Positions 18,687 through 28,168 are shown, counted from the stretch's first letter. The stretch is 64,000 nucleotides of DNA from Crassaminicella thermophila (GCF_008152325.1 NZ_CP042243.1:2919026-2983025); one strand, 5' to 3'. Notes: a model not told the origin generated them from the letters alone. Numbers and translations are program-made.

Positions 18687-19931
18687 TCAATACTTTTTAT
18701 AGTACTTATCTTGTACATATTGATCGATCGTATCTGCTACTTTCTTAGAAAACCTTACTGCTTCAACAACTGTTTTCGCTCCTGTCACTACATCTCCAGA
18801 TGCAAAAACACCTTCTCTAGTTGTTCTTCCATATTCATCTGTTCTTACTAAACCAAATTGATTGATTTCTATTCCTTTTGTATATGAAATAATATTCGCT
18901 TTTGGGCCTTGACTAGCTGCAATAATAATAGAATCCGATTCAAATATCGCTTCTGAATTTTCAATTGTAACTAGTTTTTCTTCTCCATCTTCATTCACTT
19001 TTTTTGTTTCTAAGTATTTCACTCCTTTGTCATTTAATTCTATAGGCATTTTATAAAATTCAAATTGAACGCCTTCCAGTTTTGCATATTCTATTTCATG
19101 CCTACTCGCTGGCATATCTTCTTCTCCTCTTCGATACATGATATGAACTTCATTAACATCTTTTCTTAAAACTGTTCTTGCTACATCCATAGCTACATTT
19201 CCTGCACCAATTATACATACTTTTTTTCCTAAATCATATACATCAGGATTTTTCAAATAATCTATAGCATAATGCACATGACCTAAGCTTTCACCCTTAA
19301 TCCTTAAAGGCTTCGGATTCCAAACGCCAGTACCTATAAAAATAGCCTTGTATCCATCCCTAAATATATCATCAATTGTAATAACAGGCCCTATTAAAGT
19401 ATTCGGCCTTATTTTCACACCTATATTTATCAATTTTTCTTCTAATCTATCTAAAATTTCGTTAGGTAATCTAAAATTTGGTATGCCATACCTTAAAACA
19501 CCTCCTATTTTATCACGCAATTCAAAAATCGTAATATCATATCCCCTAGAGGCTAAAATAAATGCTATTGTTATTCCTGCAGGTCCTGATCCTATTATGG
19601 CTATTTTTTTATTTGAATCAATATTTGATTTCATATTTATTTTATTTAAATAATAATTAGATATATAATATTCAATAGAGCTCCAATGAATAGGATTTCC
19701 CTTATGGGCGAGTACACAGTTCCCTTCACAAAATTTTTCATGAGGACACACTAATGCACAAACAACTGAAAGAGGATTATTTAAAAATAATTTTTCTCCT
19801 GCTTCTGAAATCTTTCCATTTAAAAGCATATTTATTGCTTCGTTTATAGGTGTGTTGACTGGACAACCCTTTCTGCATTGAGCGTTTTTACATTGTAAAC
19901 ATCTTTTAGCTTCTTCAATTATATGCTGCAT
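18687..19931 (-). CDS. GltD-like NAD(P)-dependent FAD/Fe-S oxidoreductase
   Basis: About 414 residues. N-terminal Fer4_20 domain with CLQCKNAQCRKGCPVNTPI and CPHEKFCEGNC (two 4Fe-4S sites), FAD-binding GSGPAGITIAFILA near residue 110, and NAD(P)-binding IIGAGNVAMDVARTVLR near 245; FASGDVVTGAKTVVEA closes the FAD domain. Homologous to the small subunit of glutamate synthase, NfnB and SudA. No large GltA partner is adjacent, so it acts alone or with a distant partner. The start is 19931 because TAGGAGATG lies before this ATG. The electron acceptor is unknown. Confidence 0.85.
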   Translation of the reverse strand: MQHIIEEAKRCLQCKNAQCRKGCPVNTPINEAINMLLNGKISEAGEKLFLNNPLSVVCALVCPHEKFCEGNCVLAHKGNPIHWSSIEYYISNYYLNKINMKSNIDSNKKIAIIGSGPAGITIAFILASRGYDITIFELRDKIGGVLRYGIPNFRLPNEILDRLEEKLINIGVKIRPNTLIGPVITIDDIFRDGYKAIFIGTGVWNPKPLRIKGESLGHVHYAIDYLKNPDVYDLGKKVCIIGAGNVAMDVARTVLRKDVNEVHIMYRRGEEDMPASRHEIEYAKLEGVQFEFYKMPIELNDKGVKYLETKKVNEDGEEKLVTIENSEAIFESDSIIIAASQGPKANIISYTKGIEINQFGLVRTDEYGRTTREGVFASGDVVTGAKTVVEAVRFSKKVADTIDQYVQDKYYKKY

Positions 19932-20021
19932 TACTAAATCATCTCCTATATAAATATTTATTAATTCTATAGTATTTGAAAAAAGCATGAATATAAACAT
20001 GTTTTTCTATAAAATGAAATT

Positions 20022-20062
20022 TTTAAAAAAGACCAAGAGCTCATAGAGCCCTTAGCCTTGTC
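20022..20062 (-). terminator. Terminator of the alcohol dehydrogenase gene
   Basis: Minus strand: AAGACAAGGCTAAGGGCTC, short loop, AGCTCTTGGTCTTTTTT; a GC-containing stem followed by Ts just after the adh stop. Confidence 0.75.
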
Positions 20063-20071
20063 TTACTATCA

Positions 20072-21238
20072 TTAAAATTCTACTTTTTCGCCATAATAAG
20101 CACAAATGAATAGTTTTTTCATTTCTTCTACTGATATCTCTCTTGGATTTGTTCCTGTGCATGGATCTGCTACTGAGTTTTTAGCAATTTCTTCAAGCTT
20201 ATCATTAAAGTCTTGTTCACTTATTCCAAATTCTTTTAATGTAAACGGAATATTCATTTTTTTGTTGAAATCTCTTACCATTTCTACTACTGAGTTTACT
20301 AATTCTTCTTCACTGTTTCCTATTAATCCCAATCTTCTTGCTATATTCGCATAAGCCTTACCAGCAGTTTTTTTGTTAAATTGAATTACATACGGTAGAT
20401 ATATTGCATTTGCACATCCATGAGGAATATTAAATATTTTTCCCGTTTTATGTGCCATACTATGCACTATTCCTAAAATTGCATTTGAAAATGCCATTCC
20501 TGCAAGGCACTGTGCTAAGTGCATTTTGCTTCTAGCTTCTTTATCCCCTTCAAATGACTTTATTAAATTCTCTTTCATCATTTCAATAGATTTTATTGCT
20601 AGTGCATCTGTAAATTCATTTCTAACCGTTGAAACATACGCTTCAAATGCATGTGTTAGTGCATCCATTCCTGTATGTGCAACAAGTTTTGGTGTCATTG
20701 TTTGTGCTAAGTCAGGATCTACGATTGCTATGTCTGGTGTTATATTATAGTCAGCTATTGGATATTTTACTCCTGTTTTATTATCTGTTATAACTGAAAA
20801 AGATGTAACTTCTGTACCTGTTCCACTCGTTGTTGTTATTGCTGCAAATTTCGCTTTTGTTCTTAACGTTGGTAATGAAAATGGTTTTGCAGCTTCTTCG
20901 AATGTAAATTCTGGATATTCATAGAATATCCACATAGCTTTTGCTGCATCTATTGGTGAGCCTCCACCTACTCCAATTATCCAATCTGGTTCAAATTCCT
21001 GCATTACTTTTACGCCATTCATTACTGTCTCAACTGATGGATCTGATTCTACACCTTCTATAAGTTTCGTTTTCATTCCAGCTTCTTTTAAATATCCCTC
21101 TATTTTATCTAACGCTCCACTTCTCTTTATTGAACCGCCACCAATTACTATAACAGCCCTTTTCCCTTTTAAATTTTTTAATTCTTCTATTGCTCCTTCT
21201 CCAAAATATAAATCTCTCGGTATTGTAAACCTTGCCAT
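20072..21238 (-). CDS. Iron-containing alcohol dehydrogenase
   Basis: 388 residues of the Fe-ADH family, which interconvert alcohols and aldehydes with NAD(P)H in the cytosol. GVGGGSPIDAAKAMW (nucleotide binding, ~90-105), TTSGTGTEVTSFSVITD (~140), then metal ligands in DALTHAFEAYVS and HSMAHKTGKIFNIPHG. Possibly a butanol- or ethanol-type enzyme. AAAGGAGG before the ATG. Divergent to an HxlR regulator at 21477, which may control it. Confidence 0.9.
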   Translation of the reverse strand: MARFTIPRDLYFGEGAIEELKNLKGKRAVIVIGGGSIKRSGALDKIEGYLKEAGMKTKLIEGVESDPSVETVMNGVKVMQEFEPDWIIGVGGGSPIDAAKAMWIFYEYPEFTFEEAAKPFSLPTLRTKAKFAAITTTSGTGTEVTSFSVITDNKTGVKYPIADYNITPDIAIVDPDLAQTMTPKLVAHTGMDALTHAFEAYVSTVRNEFTDALAIKSIEMMKENLIKSFEGDKEARSKMHLAQCLAGMAFSNAILGIVHSMAHKTGKIFNIPHGCANAIYLPYVIQFNKKTAGKAYANIARRLGLIGNSEEELVNSVVEMVRDFNKKMNIPFTLKEFGISEQDFNDKLEEIAKNSVADPCTGTNPREISVEEMKKLFICAYYGEKVEF

Positions 21239-21476
21239 GTCTATTCCTCCTTTTATGATATAATTTTAAATAATTCTTTTACTTAACATAGTTTTTACAT
21301 ATACCCTTAACCCATGATTTATTATATAAATATAATGGATTTATTTGAAGAAGGCACTTTTTAGTTTGATAGTTTCAAAAAAGAAACTAATAGAAAAATT
21401 ATATTTTGGTAAAATACTTATAATAATTTTTTCTTATCCTACCCTTTAAAAATTTTAAAAAGGATGGTGATATAGT

Positions 21477-21854
21477 ATGCCTAAAAGTCGAACAAATAAA
21501 GTAAGCTGCAGTAACTATAGGTGTGAAATAGAAATAACGCTAGAATTAATAAGTGGAAAATGGAAAGCACTTATATTATGGAATTTAGGAAAACATAAAG
21601 TTATAAGATTTAATGAATTTAGAAGAATCATTCCTGAAATTACACAAAAAATGTTGACACAACAATTAAGATGTTTGGAAGAAAATGGATTAATCCATCG
21701 AAAAGTTTATAATCAAATCCCTCCAATGGTAGAATATTCTTTATCTACAGAAGGGAAAAAATTAATACCTATATTAGAACAAATGGATTCTTGGGGAAAA
21801 GATTATGTAACCAATTATCAAAAACAAAATAGCATTAAAAAAGGGACAAAATGA
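21477..21854 (+). CDS. HxlR-family winged-helix regulator
   Basis: 125 residues. MarR/HxlR fold: CEIEITLELISGKWKALILWNL at the N-terminus, RFNEFRRIIPEITQKMLTQQLR (recognition helix region) and the wing VEYSLSTEGKKL. HxlR members often sense electrophiles or redox state. Divergent from the Fe-ADH, with about 240 bases between them, so it may regulate that gene as well as itself; no operator was identified. Confidence 0.88.
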   Translation: MPKSRTNKVSCSNYRCEIEITLELISGKWKALILWNLGKHKVIRFNEFRRIIPEITQKMLTQQLRCLEENGLIHRKVYNQIPPMVEYSLSTEGKKLIPILEQMDSWGKDYVTNYQKQNSIKKGTK

Positions 21855-21871
21855 TTTCAATATTTTGTCCC
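21843..21871 (+). terminator. Terminator of the HxlR gene
   Basis: GGGACAAAAT, loop, ATTTTGTCCC hairpin overlapping the stop codon. Confidence 0.75.
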
Positions 21872-21924
21872 ATAGAAAATAACTCTTTATTTTTCAAAAA
21901 CATATTCTAAATGATAAACACTTC

Positions 21925-23076
21925 TTATTCTTTCATACATTTATATATCTTATCTATTGTATAATTTACTTCCTCAATGGTATTAAAATGGCTAAAGCTA
22001 AATCTTACTGTTCCACTTGGAAACGTTTTTAGGGTCTTATGCGCTGAAGGAGCACAATGAAGTCCACACCTTGTCATGATTCCAAAATCCTTGTATAGTC
22101 TGTAAGCAATCTGGCCATTATCAGATTCTAAAAAATCTATCGATACAGCTGCTGTTCTTCCCTCTATTCCTGTCTTTCCTACTAGTCTTATCCCAGAAAT
22201 ATCTTGTACCTTTTCTAAAAATACTTTTAGTAGATACAATTCTTTTTCCTTAATTGTTACTATTCCTTCATTCAATATATACCTTAAAGCTGTATTAAGC
22301 CCATAGATTCCGGGTATGTTTAATGTTCCTGCTTCAAATTTATCTGGCATATAGTCAGGCTGCACCTCATATTCTGAAAGACTTCCTGTACCTCCTTCTA
22401 TCAAAGGAGCTATATAACTTACTAATTTGTCATTAATGACAAATCCTCCTGTTCCTTGGGGACCTAAAAGAGCCTTATGCCCTGTAAAAGCAATTGCATC
22501 TGCACATAAATCTTTATAATTTATTTCTAAAAATCCTGCCGTTTGTGCAGTATCTACTATAAAAAAAATCCCTTCCTTCTTACAGATATGGCCAACTTCT
22601 TTAAGGGGCAGTACTGTCCCACAAACATTTGAAGCATGGGTCATAATGATTGCCTTTGTATTGGGTTTTATATAGCCTTTTATATCTTCAGCCTTTAATT
22701 CACCTAATTGGTTACAAGGTACTCTAGAAAATTCTATTCCCTTTTCTAATAACGTATATATTGGTCTCATCACTGCATTATGTTCCATAGATGAAACAAT
22801 AACATGATCTCCTTTATTTAATATTCCTTTTATTAAAACGTTTAAGCTTTCCGTAATATTTTTTGTAAAAACTACATTTTCAGCTTTGTCAAAGTTGAAC
22901 AATTCACATATCAATTCACGAGTCTCATAAACAATATTCTCTGCCTCAAAAGAACTATCATATGCCCCTCTATTAATGTTGCATCCAATATTGGTTAAAT
23001 AATTTGTCATACTTTCAACAACCCCTGGTGCCTTTGGAAAAGCAGTTGCACCATTATCCAAATATACGCTCTTCAT
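21925..23076 (-). CDS. Class V aminotransferase-fold cysteine desulfurase (selenium-cluster type)
   Basis: 383 residues of the PLP-dependent NifS/SufS fold: VYLDNGATAFPKAPGV start, TGHKALLGPQGTGG around the PLP lysine, and RCGLHCAPSAHKTL with the catalytic Cys near residue 340. This subfamily commonly accompanies YedE and YedF in selenium-using bacteria, where it may supply sulfur/selenium transfer. It is divergent from yedE with ~170 bases between the two. Role inferred from the neighbourhood. Confidence 0.85.
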   Translation of the reverse strand: MKSVYLDNGATAFPKAPGVVESMTNYLTNIGCNINRGAYDSSFEAENIVYETRELICELFNFDKAENVVFTKNITESLNVLIKGILNKGDHVIVSSMEHNAVMRPIYTLLEKGIEFSRVPCNQLGELKAEDIKGYIKPNTKAIIMTHASNVCGTVLPLKEVGHICKKEGIFFIVDTAQTAGFLEINYKDLCADAIAFTGHKALLGPQGTGGFVINDKLVSYIAPLIEGGTGSLSEYEVQPDYMPDKFEAGTLNIPGIYGLNTALRYILNEGIVTIKEKELYLLKVFLEKVQDISGIRLVGKTGIEGRTAAVSIDFLESDNGQIAYRLYKDFGIMTRCGLHCAPSAHKTLKTFPSGTVRFSFSHFNTIEEVNYTIDKIYKCMKE

Positions 23077-23250
23077 CCTTATCCCTCCATTTCCTTATAT
23101 GGTATATCACTTTTCATTTATAAATCAATTCCAATAGAAATTTTCTATCATAGTTACATAAATATAAAAATAATTTATTTAACATTTATGTTATATATTG
23201 GTAATATGTAACTGGAATAATATTTAGACATTATAGAAGGGGGTATCAAA

Positions 23251-24336
23251 ATGGAAGGGAAAAAAGGGATTATCTTTACAGGTGCTATTGTAGGTATAAT
23301 CGCTGTGTCTTTGGTTAAATTTGGGAATCCTTTGAATATGGGGTTCTGTATTGCTTGTTTTATCAGAGACATCGCTGGAGGATTAGGACTGCATAGAGCA
23401 GCAGTTGTTCAGTACTTAAGACCAGAGATTATGGGATTGGTTTTAGGTGCTTTTATTATGGCTCTTAGCAAAAAAGAATTTAGTTCAAGAGGTGGGTCTT
23501 CTCCATTTATTCGTTTTATCCTTGGAATGACTGTAATGATTGGTGCTTTAATGTTCTTAGGATGTCCACTAAGAATGGTTTTAAGACTTGGTGGCGGAGA
23601 TTTAAATGCTATTGTTGGTATAGCAGGTTTTGCTGTTGGAATCGCTTTAGGGATATTTTTCTTGAATAAAGGCTTTAGCTTAAAAAGAAATTATAAATTA
23701 TCAAAAGCTGAAGGCTTTGTTTTTCCAATTATAAATATATTATTTATTATTTTATTATTAAGTGCACCAACATTTATCTTTTTTAGTGAAAAAGGTCCTG
23801 GTAGTATGCATGCACCTATTTTTATTTCTTTAGCTTCAGGCCTTATTGTAGGAGCTTTAGCACAAAGAACAAGACTTTGTATGGTTGGTGGCATTAGAGA
23901 CTTGTTCCTTTTCAAAGATACTTATCTTTTATCTGGATTTATTGCTATATTTGTATTTGCCCTTATTGGAAACATAGGATTAGGTTATTTTAAAATTGGT
24001 TTTTTAGGGCAACCTGTTGCACATGCTGATGGAATTTGGAACTTCTTAGGAATGATTTTATGTGGCTTCTCTTCAGTACTTCTTGGAGGCTGTCCAATGA
24101 GACAATTAATTCTTGCTGGAGAGGGAAATACAGATTCTGTTATTACAGTTATAGGTATGCTTGTTGGTGCTGCATTTTCTCACAACTTTGGTTTAGCAGC
24201 AAGTCCTAAAGGACCTACCCTAAATGGACAAATCGCTGTTGTTATCTGCTTGATTGTTGTTGGTTTCATCGGGTATTTCAACTCAGAAATCTTAAGCAAT
24301 GAACATGAAGTGAAAGGAGAGGTAAAAGTTGGCTAA
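23251..24336 (+). CDS. yedE: YedE/YeeE-type transporter, putative selenium transporter
   Basis: 361-residue membrane protein with about 9-10 helices. Cysteine motifs typical of the YeeE/YedE family are visible: GFCIACFIRD (C33, C36), FLGCPLRM and GGCPMRQ. The selenium-associated branch always sits with a TusA-like protein, DUF3343 and a class V desulfurase, exactly as here. Its start overlaps nothing, GGGGG precedes the ATG, and its stop overlaps the next start by 8 bases. It probably brings in a sulfur/selenium species; direct selenium transport remains a prediction. Confidence 0.85.
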   Translation: MEGKKGIIFTGAIVGIIAVSLVKFGNPLNMGFCIACFIRDIAGGLGLHRAAVVQYLRPEIMGLVLGAFIMALSKKEFSSRGGSSPFIRFILGMTVMIGALMFLGCPLRMVLRLGGGDLNAIVGIAGFAVGIALGIFFLNKGFSLKRNYKLSKAEGFVFPIINILFIILLLSAPTFIFFSEKGPGSMHAPIFISLASGLIVGALAQRTRLCMVGGIRDLFLFKDTYLLSGFIAIFVFALIGNIGLGYFKIGFLGQPVAHADGIWNFLGMILCGFSSVLLGGCPMRQLILAGEGNTDSVITVIGMLVGAAFSHNFGLAASPKGPTLNGQIAVVICLIVVGFIGYFNSEILSNEHEVKGEVKVG

Positions 24337-24535
24337 AATAGATACAAGAGGCATGTCCTGTCCTCAACCTGTTCTTATGACTAAAAAAGGAATTGAATCA
24401 AATCCTAATAATATTGATATTTTAGTAGACAACAACACTGCAAAAAATAATGTTTCAAGATTTTTAAAAAGCGCTGGATATACTTTTGAAGTAACAAAAT
24501 TAGATGAAGATTATCTAATCTCAGCAAAAAAATAA
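24329..24535 (+). CDS. TusA/SirA-like sulfurtransferase, N-terminal half of a split YedF
   Basis: 68 residues with the TusA signature DTRGMSCPQPVLMTKK (Cys11). TTG start, with AAAGGAGAGG 5-8 bases upstream, overlapping the yedE end. In many selenium users this domain is fused to DUF3343 in YedF; here the two are separate adjacent genes. Probably relays persulfide or selenopersulfide from the desulfurase. Confidence 0.85.
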   Translation: MAKIDTRGMSCPQPVLMTKKGIESNPNNIDILVDNNTAKNNVSRFLKSAGYTFEVTKLDEDYLISAKK

Positions 24536-24548
24536 AGAGGTAATATAC

Positions 24549-24788
24549 ATGAAAGAATATATAGCCGTATTTTTCACCCATTCAGGAGCTATTAAATTCA
24601 ATCGTAAAGCAAAGAAAAACAACATTCATTGTGAACTTATGCCAGTTCCTAGAAAATTAAGTTCTAATTGCGGAATCGGTGCAAAGTTTTCTTATGAAGA
24701 TGATATAGCCAATATAATCGACGAAGAAATAGAAAAAATATTTAAAGTAAATGATAAAGAATATATTTTGGTTTATACAGAAAGCTAA
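24549..24788 (+). CDS. DUF3343 protein, C-terminal half of a split YedF
   Basis: 79 residues: YIAVFFTHSGAIKFNRKAKK then ELMPVPRKLSSNCGIGAKF, the DUF3343 signature with one conserved Cys before GIG. Starts 13 bases after the TusA-like gene with AAAGAGG before ATG. Marker of selenium metabolism; biochemical activity unknown. Confidence 0.82.
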   Translation: MKEYIAVFFTHSGAIKFNRKAKKNNIHCELMPVPRKLSSNCGIGAKFSYEDDIANIIDEEIEKIFKVNDKEYILVYTES

Positions 24789-24815
24789 AGCATGACAATT
24801 TGTCATGCTTTAGCT
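24782..24815. terminator. Bidirectional terminator between the selenium cluster and lipA
   Basis: A perfect palindrome with 17-base arms (AAGCTAAAGCATGACAA and complement), placed across the 3' ends of the two convergent genes. Confidence 0.85.
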
Positions 24816-25667
24816 TCAGCATACATTTTTTCTGCATGATATGAACTCCTTACAAAAGGATCTGATGCTACAAATCTAAAACCTAACTGAAGGGCCTCTT
24901 TTTTATATTTTTCAAAGATTTTTGGATGCACATATTCTACAACTGGATAATGTTTTTTGCTAGGGGCTAAGTATTGGCCAATGGTTAAAAAATCACATCC
25001 CACTTTTTCTTAAATCCTTTAGAACTTCTAATACTTCATTATCTTTTTCACCAAGCCCAACCATAATTCCTGATTTCGTTAGGATATTTTTATCCATCAC
25101 TTTCACATTTCTTAATAGCTCCAAAGAACGTTTGTAGATAGCTTCTGGACGAACTTTATCATATAATCTTTTAACGGTTTCAATATTATGATTAATGATC
25201 TCTGGTTTCCCATCTACAACCTTTTTTAGCGCATTATCATCACCCTGAAAGTCAGGAATCAGTACTTCAACAACAATTTTTTCATCTCGTGATTTTATTG
25301 CTTTGATTACATTAGCAAAATGCTCTGCTCCTCCATCATCTAAATCATCCCTTGTTACAGAAGTAATAACTACATGTTTAAGCCCTAATTCTATAGCTGC
25401 ACTAGCAATATTTTCTGGTTCCATATGATCAACTTCTTGAAGTTTTCCATTTGTCACATTACAAAACTTACAATTACGTGAACATTCACTCCCTAAAATC
25501 ATAAAAGTTGCCGTTTTTTTGCTAAAACATTCCATCCTATTTGGACAATTTGCTTCTTCGCAAACAGTATGCAATGAAAATTTTTCAAGTATATCCTTTA
25601 CATAATCTAAGCTACGCCCTTTATTAAGATTTATCCTTAACCAATCCGGCTTTCTTTTTATTACCAT
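24803..25667 (-). pseudogene. lipA: Lipoyl synthase LipA, interrupted by a +1 frameshift
   Basis: Radical-SAM enzyme that inserts two sulfurs into octanoyl groups on GcvH and other lipoyl domains. First part (24993-25667): [12 protein letters not shown] auxiliary cluster, CSRNCKFC (CxxxCxxC, radical SAM), [15 protein letters not shown] and GLGEKDNEV. Second part (24803-25003): [20 protein letters not shown] and the C-terminal FVRSSYHAE. The span is 3n+1 bases; dropping one base from the T5 run at 25004-25008 gives [12 protein letters not shown], the family sequence, and a normal 287-residue LipA. An intact gcv operon needs lipoate, so the break is probably an assembly error. Downstream of lipB in the same operon. 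Confidence 0.85.
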
Positions 25668-25688
25668 GAAAATCCTCCTTTACTTAGA

Positions 25689-26333
25689 TTATAGATGGTC
25701 TTGATTGAAAATTTTAGAGAAATATTCTATAACATATTGATTTGCTTCATGAAAATCAACAGTTTTTCCTAGAATACGTTCAATAGATGTAACTCCCTTG
25801 TCAGATATACCACAAGGTACAATCAATTTGAAATGATCTAAATTAGAATTAACATTAAAGGAAAATCCATGCATCGTAACACCCTTTTTTACTGCTAAAC
25901 CTATTGCAACGATCTTATTGTTATTAACCCAAACTCCTGTATGTTCTTGATTTCTCTCTGCATCAATATTGTATTTATCCTTTAAAAGTCGAATAAAAAC
26001 CTCTTCAATATTTCTAACAAACTTTCTTATCCCTATATGCATTTTTTTTAAATTAAATATAGGATATCCAACGATTTGACCAAGTCCATGATAAGTAACA
26101 TCTCCACCTCTATTTGTTTGGTATATTTTTATTCCACTATCCTCTAATAATTTTTCTGACCCAATAATATTAGATTTTTCAGCACGTCTTCCTAAAGTAA
26201 TAACAGGTAGATGTTCCACTAAGATCAATGTATCTTCTATATATCCATCTTGCCTTTTTTTTAAAATATCATACTGAATATCCAACGCATTTTCATATTC
26301 ACATCTTCCTAAAGTCATTACATTTAGTTTCAT
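25689..26333 (-). CDS. lipB: Lipoyl(octanoyl) transferase LipB
   Basis: 214 residues; transfers octanoate from acyl-ACP to lipoyl domains such as GcvH. Motifs: LPVITLGRRAEKSNI, RGGDVTYHGLGQIVGYPIFNL (residues ~73-93), and MHGFSFNVNSNLDHFKLIVPCGI with the catalytic Cys near 171 and Lys near 137. Followed by lipA after 21 bases. Preceded by a terminator that separates the pair from the gcv operon. Confidence 0.9.
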   Translation of the reverse strand: MKLNVMTLGRCEYENALDIQYDILKKRQDGYIEDTLILVEHLPVITLGRRAEKSNIIGSEKLLEDSGIKIYQTNRGGDVTYHGLGQIVGYPIFNLKKMHIGIRKFVRNIEEVFIRLLKDKYNIDAERNQEHTGVWVNNNKIVAIGLAVKKGVTMHGFSFNVNSNLDHFKLIVPCGISDKGVTSIERILGKTVDFHEANQYVIEYFSKIFNQDHL

Positions 26334-26355
26334 TTTCTCTATCTCCTTTATATTA

Positions 26356-26385
26356 AAATACCTCCCACTTTTTAGGGAGGTATTT
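26356..26385 (-). terminator. Terminator at the end of the gcv operon
   Basis: AAATACCTCCC, short loop, GGGAGGTATTT hairpin, 14 bases after the stop of the candidate selenoprotein gene and 23 bases before lipB. Confidence 0.85.
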
Positions 26386-26398
26386 ATTGTTATAAAAC

Positions 26399-26698
26399 TT
26401 AAACTAGTTGATATCTAAATATTAAGATATATTTCCCTTTTCTTTCCTTTAACCCAGCTTTAAGAATTGCTACTGTTTTTTCAGAATCTAGTTTTACATT
26501 AGAACCTTCCATGTCAGCTATATATTCTTTGACTATATCCGCATATTTAGGATCTACATTTTCTTTCACTCCCCACGAAAGTGCCATTACTTTTACTGGA
26601 TCTCATGTTTCACATATATTTGATTCTCTTTCTTTTATAGAATTTTCGATACTATTTTTAAACGCTTGTTCTACATTTGTATCATAAGGAAATAACAT
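26399..26698 (-). CDS. Candidate small selenoprotein (99 aa) with a C-x-x-U motif, last gene of the gcv operon
   Basis: The frame opens with ATG at 26698, 21 bases after the gcvPB stop, with the strong ribosome site GGAGAGGAG directly upstream. It is open for 31 codons, meets TGA at 26603-26605, and continues in the same frame for 67 more codons to TAA. Around the TGA it reads NICET-U-DPVKVMALSWG, so the stop would be selenocysteine 32 in a CxxU redox motif (C29-E-T-U32). Codon use and amino-acid character stay the same on both sides of the TGA. A possible SECIS hairpin starts 19 bases after it. Selenium-metabolism genes lie 2 kb away. I do not recognise the family. The alternative is a pseudogene with a stop; the downstream part alone (26399-26587) would lack a ribosome site. 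Confidence 0.7.
26567..26583 (-). promoter_or_regulatory. Candidate bacterial SECIS hairpin
   Basis: Minus strand CACTTTC-GTG-GGGAGTG: a 7-bp stem (two G-U pairs) with a GUG apical loop. The loop begins 26 bases after the TGA, inside the 16-37 range usual for bacterial SECIS, and starts with G. A weaker alternative hairpin (AAAGT/ACTTT) lies closer. Judged by eye only. Confidence 0.45.
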
Positions 26699-26719
26699 TT
26701 TTCTCCTCTCCTTTTACCA

Positions 26720-28168
26720 TTATTTAGTCCACTTTAAGATTAAATTTCTTGCTGCTCTAGCCTCATCTATTCTTCTAACCGGTGTATTATGTGGCGAATT
26801 TTTTAAAATATTAGGGTTTTCTTTCGCCTCTTCCGAAATTTTAATCATTGTTTCAATAAATCCATCAATAGTCTCTCGACTCTCTGTTTCTGTAGGTTCA
26901 ATCATAATCGCTTCATGAACAATTAATGGAAAATATATGGTTGGAGGATGATATCCATAATCAAGTAATCTCTTCGCTATATCTAAAGTCGAAACTTCTC
27001 TGCTATCAAGCCCCCCTAATACAAACTCATGCTTGCAAGTTTTATCTATAGGTAAAACATAATGTTCTTTGAGCTTGTGCATCATATAATTAGCATTAAG
27101 TACTGCTGTTTCACTCACTTCTCTAAGCCCCTCTGCTCCCATAGAAAGAATATATGCATAAGCTTTTATCATTACACCATAATTTCCATAATATCCTTTG
27201 ATTTTACCTATAGAATCCGGTCTGTCATAATCTAAAACGAATTTATTGTCTTTCTTTTCAATAACAGGGAATGGAAGGAATTTAACTAAATGCTCTTTAA
27301 CTCCTACTGGTCCACTACCAGGCCCACCTCCTCCATGAGGTGTAGAAAATGTCTTGTGAAGATTAAAGTGCATTACATCAAACCCCATATCTCCTGGCCT
27401 TGTAATCCCCATAATGGCATTCATATTGGCTCCATCATAATACAAAAGTCCTCCTGCCTCATGAACAAGACTAGCAATTTCTTTTATATTTTTTTCAAAA
27501 AGACCAAGGGTGCTTGGATTGGTTAACATAAGTCCTGCCACTTCTTCATCTAAAGCTTCTTTCAAGCTGCTTATATCAACGGCTCCATTTTCATCAGACT
27601 TTATTTCAACAATCTCAAATCCTGCAACAGCAGCCGTTGCTGGATTTGTACCATGAGCCGAATCTGGTACAATTATCTTTTTTCTTTTCCAATCTTTTCT
27701 ACTTTCATGATAAGCTTTTATAATCATAAGTCCTGTAAGCTCCCCATGGGCACCAGCAGCAGGCTGAAGGGTAACTCGATCCATGCCTGATATTTCTGAA
27801 AGCATTTGATCTAATCCATACATTAGCTCAAGAGAACCTTGTATTGTCTCCTCAGGTTGGTAAGGATGCACATCCATTAGTCCATTTATTTGTGCCACAT
27901 CTTCATTCACTTTAGGATTGTATTTCATTGTACATGATCCTAAAGGGTAAAAACCTGTATCCACGCCATAATTTTTATTTGATAAATTTGTAAAATGTCT
28001 TACAACATCCACTTCACTTACTTCAGGCAAATCCACATCCTCTTCACTTAAAAATGTACTTGGTATGATTTGATTTATTTCCCCTACAAAGCAATCACAT
28101 TTTGGAAGAGAGTATGCTTTTCTCCCTTCTTTTGAAATCTCAAATATTAATTTGTTATATGTTTTCAC
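26720..28168 (-). CDS. gcvPB: Glycine dehydrogenase (decarboxylating) subunit 2, GcvPB
   Basis: 482 residues; PLP-binding half of P-protein, which decarboxylates glycine and loads aminomethyl onto lipoyl-GcvH. Motifs: [13 protein letters not shown] near residue 76, [26 protein letters not shown], and the PLP lysine in [20 protein letters not shown] near residue 270. Overlaps gcvPA by 4 bases. Second-last gene of the glycine-riboswitch operon. Confidence 0.95.
   Translation of the reverse strand: MKTYNKLIFEISKEGRKAYSLPKCDCFVGEINQIIPSTFLSEEDVDLPEVSEVDVVRHFTNLSNKNYGVDTGFYPLGSCTMKYNPKVNEDVAQINGLMDVHPYQPEETIQGSLELMYGLDQMLSEISGMDRVTLQPAAGAHGELTGLMIIKAYHESRKDWKRKKIIVPDSAHGTNPATAAVAGFEIVEIKSDENGAVDISSLKEALDEEVAGLMLTNPSTLGLFEKNIKEIASLVHEAGGLLYYDGANMNAIMGITRPGDMGFDVMHFNLHKTFSTPHGGGGPGSGPVGVKEHLVKFLPFPVIEKKDNKFVLDYDRPDSIGKIKGYYGNYGVMIKAYAYILSMGAEGLREVSETAVLNANYMMHKLKEHYVLPIDKTCKHEFVLGGLDSREVSTLDIAKRLLDYGYHPPTIYFPLIVHEAIMIEPTETESRETIDGFIETMIKISEEAKENPNILKNSPHNTPVRRIDEARAARNLILKWTK

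Noticed and set aside
23019-23250. Riboswitch between the desulfurase and yedE
   Set aside because: AT-rich with small dyads only; no known aptamer pattern seen.
24993-25667. TGA after the ATG codon in lipA as a possible selenocysteine
   Set aside because: The sequence after TGA in that frame is not LipA-like; the LipA sequence continues in another frame, so it is a frameshift, not recoding.
26399-26587. Independent 62-residue gene starting at the ATG after the TGA
   Set aside because: No ribosome site before that ATG, while the longer frame from 26698 has a strong one; better read as one frame through TGA.
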